From the NCBI GenBank assembly GCA_035574455.1, contig DATLYT010000102.1, forward strand, positions 1 through 5,526: DNA of 5,526 bases. The letters are read 5' to 3'. The notes under the pieces are model-generated. The model was given only the letters and a program-made list of their open reading frames with translations, ran no database searches and was not told where the DNA came from. The DNA comes from DATLYT01 sp035574455. GTDB taxonomy: Bacteria; Bacteroidota; Ignavibacteria; UBA10030. Numbering within the stretch: position 1 is the stretch's first letter; each line of letters starts with the position of its first letter. Both the position numbers and the translations under genes were made by a program. Shown in pieces: positions 1 to 5,526 of this stretch.

Positions 1-30
1 CTATCTCTACGGAAACTCCGAGTGGGTTTA

Positions 31-3000
31 TCATTCTCTCCTTCTCGGCCGCCAATCCATATTCAGCGGCTCCTGCTCGGGAAAGAGTGTCAGCTTCGCA
101 GCATCGACCTTCTGCTTGAACGCCGGGACGTCTTCGCTGAAGACCTTGTTGAACTCCTTGAGAGCTGATTCGAGAGCAGCCTCGACCTGCCGCAGAGTCG
201 TCAGCTGCGTGCTGTTGGGTGCTTCCCACGTCGCAGTGAGAGAAGCACGCACATTATTGAGTCTCGCAGAAACCGTATTCGTATTGCGCGTCAGCCCCTG
301 TACGCGATTCGGCTCGGCGATGAACAGGTCGGCAACCGCGGTCAGCTTCTTGCGAAGGTCATTCGCTGCGGTGCGGAGTTGACGCACGGCATCATCATTC
401 CGGTCACGCGCTTGCTCAAGAGCTGCGTCGATCGAGCGGCGCATGCGGACAATACGCTCCACTGCCTCAGCAACAACTTCGATGCGCTGGGTGACTTTCT
501 GAATCAACTCAAACTTTGCCTGTCGGTCTGCCATCGGAATGGTTGTGCGAGGGTCGGGCAATACCTCGACTGTCTGCGTTGTCTCCACACCTCCCGCTTT
601 GACGCGCACCGTGTATTTGCCGGGGAGAACTTCGGAGCCTTGGGGCGTGAAGAACGGCGACTCTTCCTCTGTCGGCGGAGCGAGCCGTGGGACGCGTGGA
701 CCATCCATCCGCAAATTCCACGCGACGCGATTGATTCCGCGCTCGGATGTCCCGTTCATTCGGCGGATGACTTTGCCGGAGGCGTCGAGAATCTCAATCT
801 GCACCCGTGCCGTATCCCGCCGCTGGCCGGGGCGCTGTGGGCCGGACGGTTGTGCAGACGGCTCCTCCTCCTTTGTCGTATCGGGCGGGAGATTAAGACT
901 GTAGGTGATGAGCGCACCGTAAGGCTTCGTTTCACCGCGGAAGAACGCATCGCCGGGGAAGTGATAGCCATCCGCTTGCTTCACCTGATGCTGATACGTT
1001 GCGGGAATCTCGAACAGATGCAGTGTTTTATCAAGGAGCTCTTTGGTGACGCTCCGCAACGGACGGATGTCGTCGATGATGTACGCCGAACGCCCGTGCG
1101 TGCCGAGAACAAGGTCGTGGTCCCGCGGATGCACGAGCATGGCCATATAGGATGCTGTGGGTGTTCCTGCCGTCCACTTCATCCAGTTCTTTCCGTCGTC
1201 AAAGCTGATCCAGAGGCCAAATTCCGTTCCCAAATAGAGCAGCTCTTTCTTTACCGGATCCTGCTCAATGACCAACGCATAACCCCACATTTCCTTTTTG
1301 TCTCGTTTCCCTGCCGTCGGGTCGTTCTTTGTCAGACTCGTCCAGCTCTTGCCGAAGTCGGTCGTTTTGTAAACGTATGTCGTCCAGTTGCTGCGGCGAT
1401 GGTCGTCAAACACAACGTACGCCGCTCCGGCTTCAAACTTGGATGCTTCGATGTGCGGTACCCACGTGTTTGCCGGAACGCCGGGAATGTTTTTGACCAC
1501 ATTCATCCAGGTCTTTCCGCCATCCTGTGTCACCTGCACGTTGCCGTCGTCCGTCCCGACCCAGATCACGCCCTGCTGAACGGGACTCGGGGCAATCGTT
1601 AGAATCGTTGTGTGGTTCTCCGCTGCCGTGACGTCTTTCGACAGTCCACCGCTTTCATCCTGCTTCTGCTTCGACGGGTCGTTCGTCGTGAGGTCGGGAC
1701 TGATGATCGTCCACGACTCGCCGCGGTCGGTACTCTTGTGGACGAACTGACTGCCGTAGTAGATCGTCTTTGCGTCGAACGGGTCTTGTGCGATGCCTGC
1801 GTTCCAGTTGAAGCGCAGCTCTACATTATCCGGTGCCGGCGGACGAATCGGCTTTCGCTCGCCTGTCGTCCAGTTGAAGCGGATCAGATTGCCGCCTTGC
1901 GACATCGCGTAGCCGTACCGCGGGTCTGAGGCATCCACCAGCGTTGCAAAGCCATCGCCGAATCCCACTTCGTTCCAGTGCCAGTTGCGGATGCCGTTGT
2001 TCTCCCACACGTCGCTTGGCCCGCGCCACGAGCCGTTATCCTGCATTCCGCCGAACACATTGTAGGGCAGCTCCATATCGACGTTGATATGGTAGAACTG
2101 TCCAAGCGGCAGGTTGTCCACCATCCGCCAAGTGCGGCCGTAGTCGTGGCTAAAGTACACGCCGCCATCGTTGCCGTCGATCAGAAAGCTGCCGTCGTTC
2201 GGATGAATCCAGAGCGCATGGTGGTCGGAGTGAACACGCTGCTGTCCGCCGAGCGTCCGGAATGTTCGCCCGCCGTCGTCACTGACCTGCAGGTTGGAGT
2301 GAAGACTGTAGAGACGATTTTCGTTCTGAGGGTCGACACGAATATCGCAGTAGTAAAAAGGACGCGGAGCAACGTTGGGAGAGTTGTTGATCATGCGGAA
2401 CGATTTGCCGCCGTCGTCAGAGCGGTAAAGAGCGTTGCGGGTTGCTTCGACGAGAGCGTAGACGACATCCGGATTGTTCTTTGCGATCGCAATCCCTATA
2501 CGGCCGAGTTCACCTTTCGGCAATCCTTCTTTGTCGGTCAACTTTTTCCATGTCTCGCCGCCGTCATGCGTGACGTAGAGTCCGCTGCCGGGTCCGCCGG
2601 ATTTGAAGAACCAGGGCCAGCGGCGGTACTCCCACATGGCCGCGAAGAGTTTATTGGGGTTGGAAGGATCCATCACCAATTCCGCGCAGCCGACCTTTTC
2701 GTTCACGTAGAGCACTTTGCGCCAGGTCTTACCGCCGTCAGTTGTTTTGTATACGCCACGGTCAGGATTCTCGCCCCACATCTGTCCCATCGCCGCGGCA
2801 AATGCCACGTCCGGATTGTTGGGATGGAGAAGGATGCGATGGATGCGCTCGGTTTTGTCGAGGCCCATGTGCGTCCAGGTGTCGCCACCGTCCAGCGATT
2901 TGTAGACGCCGTTGCCGACGCTTGCGCTGTTACGCGGGTTGCCTTCGCCGGTGCCGACCCAGACAATGGATGGATTGGCTTGATACACCGCCACCGCGCC

Positions 3001-3282
3001 GACGGCGGCGACGGGCTGTTCGTCAAAGATCGGCTTCCAAGTCATGCCGCCGTTCGTGGTTTTCCAGACGCCGCCGATGGAGACACCGACATAGACGATG
3101 TCCGGATTGGCAACGACAGCCTGGATATCGGCGATGCGGCCGCTCATGCCGGCTGGACCGATCGATCGGGCTTTCATGCCGGAGAAGAGCTTAGAGTCAA
3201 GCTGAGCGAGTGTGCTTGCCGTGATGACGAGAAGCAGCAACACAACGCTCAGGAAACTTCGAAGAAAGTACCGAGAGTTCAT
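31..3282 (-). CDS. Secreted Asp-box (BNR/sortilin-like) beta-propeller protein with FlgD/Ig-like domain
   Basis: Encodes 1083 residues. Residues 1-26 form a signal peptide: Arg near the N-terminus, a hydrophobic core rich in Leu and Val, and a likely cut after TLA. Eleven Asp-box motifs (S/T-x-D-x-G-x-T-W type) lie near residues 75, 129, 180, 238, 288, 334, 378, 517, 585, 640 and 693. The first seven and last four are separated by about 130 residues, which suggests two propellers. Family hallmarks include SIGPAGMSGRI (40-50), GEGNPRNS (112-119) and HGRSAYIIDDIRPLR (729-743). A Pro/charged linker (about 799-823) leads to a FlgD/Ig-like domain (about 824-908) and a helical tail (about 915-1066). 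Databases often call such proteins 'glycosyl hydrolase, BNR repeat' or VPS10-like. Asp boxes are structural, I see no sialidase FRIP motif near the N-terminus, and no enzymatic activity can be claimed. It is probably periplasmic or surface-exposed. The start at 3282 is chosen because of the ideal ribosome site and signal peptide; a TTG at 3387 in the same frame lies in the -35 box. The gene appears intact. Confidence 0.93.
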   Translation of the reverse strand: MNSRYFLRSFLSVVLLLLVITASTLAQLDSKLFSGMKARSIGPAGMSGRIADIQAVVANPDIVYVGVSIGGVWKTTNGGMTWKPIFDEQPVAAVGAVAVYQANPSIVWVGTGEGNPRNSASVGNGVYKSLDGGDTWTHMGLDKTERIHRILLHPNNPDVAFAAAMGQMWGENPDRGVYKTTDGGKTWRKVLYVNEKVGCAELVMDPSNPNKLFAAMWEYRRWPWFFKSGGPGSGLYVTHDGGETWKKLTDKEGLPKGELGRIGIAIAKNNPDVVYALVEATRNALYRSDDGGKSFRMINNSPNVAPRPFYYCDIRVDPQNENRLYSLHSNLQVSDDGGRTFRTLGGQQRVHSDHHALWIHPNDGSFLIDGNDGGVYFSHDYGRTWRMVDNLPLGQFYHINVDMELPYNVFGGMQDNGSWRGPSDVWENNGIRNWHWNEVGFGDGFATLVDASDPRYGYAMSQGGNLIRFNWTTGERKPIRPPAPDNVELRFNWNAGIAQDPFDAKTIYYGSQFVHKSTDRGESWTIISPDLTTNDPSKQKQDESGGLSKDVTAAENHTTILTIAPSPVQQGVIWVGTDDGNVQVTQDGGKTWMNVVKNIPGVPANTWVPHIEASKFEAGAAYVVFDDHRRSNWTTYVYKTTDFGKSWTSLTKNDPTAGKRDKKEMWGYALVIEQDPVKKELLYLGTEFGLWISFDDGKNWMKWTAGTPTASYMAMLVHPRDHDLVLGTHGRSAYIIDDIRPLRSVTKELLDKTLHLFEIPATYQHQVKQADGYHFPGDAFFRGETKPYGALITYSLNLPPDTTKEEEPSAQPSGPQRPGQRRDTARVQIEILDASGKVIRRMNGTSERGINRVAWNLRMDGPRVPRLAPPTEEESPFFTPQGSEVLPGKYTVRVKAGGVETTQTVEVLPDPRTTIPMADRQAKFELIQKVTQRIEVVAEAVERIVRMRRSIDAALEQARDRNDDAVRQLRTAANDLRKKLTAVADLFIAEPNRVQGLTRNTNTVSARLNNVRASLTATWEAPNSTQLTTLRQVEAALESALKEFNKVFSEDVPAFKQKVDAAKLTLFPEQEPLNMDWRPRRRE

Positions 3283-3288
3283 GGAGAG

Positions 3289-3294
3289 CTCCTT
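3289..3294 (-). promoter_or_regulatory. Shine-Dalgarno site that fixes the start of the propeller gene
   Basis: The minus strand reads AAGGAG, then six bases (CTCTCC), then ATG at 3282. This strong site, directly ahead of a signal peptide, decides the start in favour of 3282 over the in-frame TTG 35 codons upstream. Confidence 0.85.
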
Positions 3295-3358
3295 ACGTAT
3301 TGTGGTGCGGATAACGATAGCAAAAATTTGGGGAACCGCTGAGAAAAAGCTGAGGGAG

Positions 3359-3387
3359 AGGATATTCAAAACTTTTGGGAAAGTCAA
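3359..3387 (-). promoter_or_regulatory. Sigma70-type promoter for the propeller gene
   Basis: On the minus strand TTGACT (3387-3382) is followed by a 17-base spacer and TATCCT (3364-3359). The -35 matches consensus at five of six positions and the -10 at four of six, with ideal spacing. Transcription would begin near 3352, giving a leader of about 70 bases. The spacer holds a short palindrome, CAAAACTTTTG (3367-3377), which could be an operator or chance. This is a prediction from sequence only. If the host is a true Bacteroidota, its main sigma factor prefers a different consensus, which lowers confidence. Confidence 0.5.
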
Positions 3388-3476
3388 CTGAGGGGTAAAG
3401 ATGCAGGTGCAACAGAAAACATCGAGTTTCCGATATGCTTATCGTGACTTTAATCACCCAGAGGAAAAAACAGACC

Positions 3477-3504
3477 TTGACCTTTCTTGAAAAACGGATA
3501 CATT
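3477..3504 (+). promoter_or_regulatory. Possible promoter for the 190-residue exported protein
   Basis: TTGACC (3477-3482), a 16-base spacer and TACATT (3499-3504) resemble a sigma70 promoter, with five and four of six consensus matches. The predicted start point near 3511 would leave a leader of about 28 bases before the ATG at 3539. It diverges from the propeller-gene promoter, with about 90 bases between the two -35 boxes. The region is AT-rich, so chance matches are likelier here than elsewhere. Confidence 0.4.
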
Positions 3505-3538
3505 TAGAAACAATACCAACATCATAGCAGAGAACTAT

Positions 3539-4111
3539 ATGTGGGGACGAATCTTTCTGATTGTGTTCATGAGTTTTCAAGCGGTAGCCACAGCTAAGGG
3601 GAACTCTAATGAACAAGAGGAAGATACACTTAAAGCAGAGAGACATTCAATCCGGCTTACCGGCTTGTTCCTATCAAGCTTTAACTTTCCCGTGCCTACA
3701 GAGCCAGGAACTCAGAAAGGGTACAATTTTCTCGTTGGTGCTGGCTATCTCCCAGATGCATGGTGGATACCTGCCCCCCACTTTTACATTACATACACCC
3801 ATTATGAGAACACACAGATTGATATGACCAGTGTATGGGAAAAAACCAGTGTGCTTTCTCTGTATCCGACCATTAAACTTGCACGCTTTCTATTGCTGGG
3901 CTTTGGTTTCTCTACTGGTAATATGTATGTCAAACAACAGGCTGTAACCGGCCCAGCCTATGTTACACATGATGGCCCATATTCTACATGGTCTTTGTTT
4001 GTAGGTCTTGACATAGATGTTAGAATATACAAGAATATGTTTTGTTCATTTGGTATGTACTACAAAGAACCTGTCGCGTTTTACGCGTTAGGTGCTTCCA
4101 TCCGAATTTAG
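3539..4111 (+). CDS. Small exported protein, probable outer-membrane beta-barrel, family unknown
   Basis: Encodes 190 residues. Residues 1-19 look like a signal peptide (Arg4, hydrophobic core FLIVFMSF, likely cut after ATA). An acidic, polar stretch follows (about 20-35). The rest is rich in aromatic residues and in runs of alternating character, such as HFYITYTHYE (81-90), FLLLGFGFSTG (117-127), WSLFVGLDIDVRIY (151-164) and the last strand FYALGASIRI (181-190). A terminal strand with alternating hydrophobic residues fits an outer-membrane barrel of about eight strands. I do not recognise the family, and the fold is inferred from pattern alone. A periplasmic beta-sandwich is the alternative. 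The ribosome site is weak (GAG six bases before ATG), unlike the strong sites of the propeller gene and the next frame. The gene diverges from the propeller gene and is clearly poorer in GC than both minus-strand neighbours (26/60 at 3841-3900), which may indicate acquisition from elsewhere. Confidence 0.75.
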   Translation: MWGRIFLIVFMSFQAVATAKGNSNEQEEDTLKAERHSIRLTGLFLSSFNFPVPTEPGTQKGYNFLVGAGYLPDAWWIPAPHFYITYTHYENTQIDMTSVWEKTSVLSLYPTIKLARFLLLGFGFSTGNMYVKQQAVTGPAYVTHDGPYSTWSLFVGLDIDVRIYKNMFCSFGMYYKEPVAFYALGASIRI

Positions 4112-4163
4112 CACGTACAGGCGGTAGAGCCTCCCTTTCCACAATACAATTTCTCTCGCAATT

Positions 4164-4169
4164 AGGAGG
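4164..4169 (+). promoter_or_regulatory. Strong Shine-Dalgarno site ahead of the 48-codon frame
   Basis: AGGAGG, eight bases before the ATG at 4178, is a full anti-16S match at good spacing. It is the main evidence that this short frame is, or recently was, translated. A TACAAT hexamer at 4145-4150 could be a -10 box, but no convincing -35 lies at the right distance, so cotranscription with the gene ending at 4111 is just as likely. Confidence 0.65.
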
Positions 4170-4177
4170 ATCCACTT

Positions 4178-4324
4178 ATGTCTAACTTTTGCTCACCAGA
4201 CCAAGTTGAACATCGAATTCAGGGAAGGACTGCAACAGGCGAATACCGGCCTGTCTCCGGTAAATTTTTAGGGATAGGCATAACACAGCCCATATTGGCA
4301 AGGGTATGGCTTAATACATTCTAA
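4178..4324 (+). CDS. 48-residue frame with strong ribosome site; probable 5' part of a broken gene
   Basis: ATG at 4178 runs to TAA at 4322-4324. It begins MSNFCSPDQVEHRIQGRT, continues TGEYRPVSGKFLGIG and ends ILARVWLNTF. There is no signal peptide or membrane segment, and the sequence is mildly basic. I do not recognise it. The ribosome site is excellent and the gap from the preceding stop is only 66 bases, so it could follow the 190-residue gene in one transcript. After the TAA the same frame stays open for 74 more codons with protein-like sequence. I therefore think this is the first part of a longer cytoplasmic protein cut by a nonsense mutation, rather than a complete small protein. A real 48-residue product cannot be excluded. 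Its translation is shown only by the ribosome site; the identity is unknown. Confidence 0.5.
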   Translation: MSNFCSPDQVEHRIQGRTATGEYRPVSGKFLGIGITQPILARVWLNTF

Positions 4325-4483
4325 GGCTTTTCTTACGTGGCTGGTGATGTTGACGACATCCCGGTTTATCAAAATTATGGTGTACAACCCAGCTCACTCT
4401 ATGCGGGCTTAACACCGCGTAGCGATCTAGCTGAGTACATTCAACACAATGTCAATGCCGGCGTAACTAAATTCAACCTTGAA
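4325..4483 (+). pseudogene. In-frame continuation of the broken gene after a single stop, cut off at the peptidase gene
   Basis: Directly after the TAA at 4322-4324, in the same frame, the sequence reads GFSYVAGDVDDIPVYQNYG and then VQPSSLYAGLTPRSDLAEYI, QHNVNAGVTKFNLE. The composition (mixed acidic, aromatic and Gly residues, no low-complexity runs) looks like real protein, and it is not antisense to any gene here. The frame stays open to a stop at 4547-4549, but the last 22 codons are the mirror of the peptidase coding end, so true homology probably stops near 4480. A GTG at 4337 could restart translation, but no good ribosome site precedes it. I see this as the remainder of one gene whose 3' end was lost. 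I cannot name the family. Alternatives are stop-codon readthrough, a sequencing error at 4322, or chance openness. Confidence 0.4.
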
Positions 4484-5526
4484 TCAGTTCGACAGCTTCG
4501 GCGCCTTCCCCAACACCTCTTCAATCGAGAGCACCTCAACCGGTCCTAACTTCAAATCCTGTACGCCTTTCTCAATCGTCTTCCGGTCGCCGACAATGAT
4601 AATAGCAACTTTCTCCGGGTCGAGATATTTCTTCGCCACGCGTTCCACGTCGGCTTTGGTTACCGCCTGCACGCTCTGGATGTACGTGTTGAAGTAATCA
4701 TCCAGCAGGTTGTAGGTGACAACCTCGCCTAACTGTCCCGCAATCTGGCCAACAGACTGGAAGTTATCCGGATAACCAAAAGCAAGGTAGTTCTTGGCTC
4801 GGGTCAATTCCTCGTCGCCCACGGGCTGGAGGATGTTGGTCAGCTCTTTCATGAACTCCATCAGCGCCTTGTCCGTAACATTGGTGAAAACGTCTGAGGC
4901 GGCAAGGAAGGGTCCCGGCAGCACGCGCATGTCGAACGACGAGCCCGCGCCGTACGCATACTGGTTGGTCTCGCGCAGATTTTGGTTGAGGCGCGAAGTG
5001 AATGAGCCGCCGAGGATCGTGTTCATGACCAGCAAGGGGAAATAATCCTCCGTCGTCCGCTGCACGCCGATGCGGCCGATGCGAATGACTGACTGCGCCG
5101 CTCCGGGTTTATCGACAAGGTAAATTCTCCGCGACGCAACCTGCCCAACAACAGGCCAGGTCGGTTTTGAGACGGGCTTTTTCTCCCACGACCCAAATGC
5201 GGCTTCGAGTTTTGGCAGGAGTGCAGTGGGATTCACGTCACCGACGACAATGAGCGTGGCGTTGCCGGCATGAAAGTGTGCCGCGTGGAAGCTCTTGAGG
5301 TCGTTGGGTGTAAACGAGCGAATCGTTTTCTCATTGCCAATCGTCGGCAAGCCGTACGGATGATTTGATCCGAACAGCGTCCTATTGAACAACACGGACG
5401 CGATGACGCGGGCTTCATCATGCCACTGAGCGAGTGTGGTGAGTCGCTCTTTCCGCTTGCGCTCGAGTTCGTCGGCAGGGAAGGTCGGGCGCATGGCAAT
5501 GTCCGCCATGAGCGGAAGCGCCTGGT
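4484..5526 (-). CDS. M16 (pitrilysin/processing-protease family) peptidase, C-terminal part, runs off the window
   Basis: The frame is open to the window edge. The last 347 residues are seen, beginning QALPLMADIAMRPTFPADEL; numbering below counts from the Met at 5509. The stretch RPTFPADELERKRKERL (7-23), the HPYG loop (50-53) and ATLIVVGDVNP (84-94) close a first M16 domain. The second domain (about 128-320) carries YFPLLVMNTILGGSFTSRL (156-174), the LRE..QYAYG segment (178-187) with the Arg and Tyr that help bind substrate in M16 enzymes, and the SSFD (190-193) and PGPF (198-201) motifs. M16 enzymes are zinc peptidases that enclose and cut peptides. Here the zinc site (HxxEH plus a distal Glu) would lie upstream of the visible part, so activity cannot be judged. 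It may be a stand-alone protein of about 430-480 residues or the second half of a duplicated protein of about 900. The Met at 5509 is internal and not the start. Export is likely but unseen. Confidence 0.9.
   Translation of the reverse strand, partial: QALPLMADIAMRPTFPADELERKRKERLTTLAQWHDEARVIASVLFNRTLFGSNHPYGLPTIGNEKTIRSFTPNDLKSFHAAHFHAGNATLIVVGDVNPTALLPKLEAAFGSWEKKPVSKPTWPVVGQVASRRIYLVDKPGAAQSVIRIGRIGVQRTTEDYFPLLVMNTILGGSFTSRLNQNLRETNQYAYGAGSSFDMRVLPGPFLAASDVFTNVTDKALMEFMKELTNILQPVGDEELTRAKNYLAFGYPDNFQSVGQIAGQLGEVVTYNLLDDYFNTYIQSVQAVTKADVERVAKKYLDPEKVAIIIVGDRKTIEKGVQDLKLGPVEVLSIEEVLGKAPKLSN

Noticed and set aside
379..1602. Long plus-strand open frame of 407 codons opposite the propeller gene
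   Set aside because: It is antisense to Asp-box coding sequence whose third positions are GC-rich. The translation is rich in Cys, Arg and His with no domain, and it has no ribosome site. The minus-strand protein is clearly the real gene.
690..3070. Repeated CCGCCGTC-like strings along the propeller gene
   Set aside because: They are the reverse complement of Asp-Gly-Gly codons in the Asp boxes, so they are explained by the protein repeat and are not DNA repeats.
1978..3342. Long plus-strand open frame of 454 codons opposite the N-terminal half of the propeller gene
   Set aside because: Val- and Ala-rich mirror of the propeller codons with no recognisable domain. It also crosses the real start and ribosome site of the minus-strand gene.
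3431..3444. CGATATGCTTATCG, a five-base dyad with four-base loop between the two divergent promoters
   Set aside because: The position would suit an operator, but five-base arms are common by chance and the symmetry does not extend further.
3293..3646. Minus-strand open frame of 117 codons with a hydrophobic start, across the divergent intergenic region
   Set aside because: It overlaps the start of the 190-residue gene and both promoters, has a Cys/Phe-rich composition typical of chance frames in AT-rich DNA, and shows no good ribosome site.
4086..4093. GTTAGGT near the end of the 190-residue gene, resembling an integron R' core
   Set aside because: It lies inside coding sequence, and no partner RYYYAAC box with an intervening imperfect hairpin was found at a suitable distance.
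4114..4140. AGGC/GCCT mini-hairpin after the 190-residue gene as a terminator
   Set aside because: The stem has only four pairs and is followed by CCCTTTCC rather than a T run, so it is not a supportable terminator.

Overview
The window shows a Gram-negative bacterium, most likely of the Bacteroidota/Chlorobiota/Ignavibacteria side of the FCB group. The reasons are a very large secreted Asp-box (BNR/sortilin-like) propeller protein of a type common in those lineages and in Gemmatimonadota and Acidobacteria, an M16 (pitrilysin/processing-protease) peptidase, and a small protein that looks like an outer-membrane beta-barrel. The lineage is inferred from gene content only.

Layout. Positions 31-3282 (minus strand) hold a 1083-residue exported Asp-box propeller protein. 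It has a signal peptide, eleven Asp-box motifs probably forming two propellers, a FlgD/Ig-like domain and a helical C-terminal region. It has a clear Shine-Dalgarno site and a good sigma70-type promoter, and that promoter shows the start lies at 3282 rather than further upstream. Positions 3283-3538 are a divergent intergenic region carrying this promoter and one pointing the other way. Positions 3539-4111 (plus) encode a 190-residue protein with a signal peptide and a beta-rich body that I cannot assign to a family. Positions 4178-4483 (plus) hold a reading frame that starts behind a near-perfect Shine-Dalgarno site. It is cut by one in-frame TAA after 48 codons, continues open with protein-like sequence, and then runs into the 3' end of the peptidase gene. 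It is probably a broken gene. Positions 4484-5526 (minus) are the C-terminal part of an M16 peptidase whose N-terminal part, where the zinc site would be, lies beyond the window edge.

The two minus-strand genes are GC-rich (41/60 at 2581-2640 and 38/60 at 5041-5100, counted by hand). The stretch between them is poorer in GC (26/60 at 3841-3900 and 26/60 at 4321-4380) and is read in the opposite direction. It looks like a small accessory island between two ordinary envelope or secreted-protein genes. I see no operon linking the peptidase to the propeller gene: about 1.2 kb and an independent promoter separate them. No RNA gene, insertion sequence, CRISPR array or integrase is visible, and nothing here amounts to a convincing new defence or mobile system. 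The interrupted frame and the unassigned barrel-like protein are the parts worth following up.
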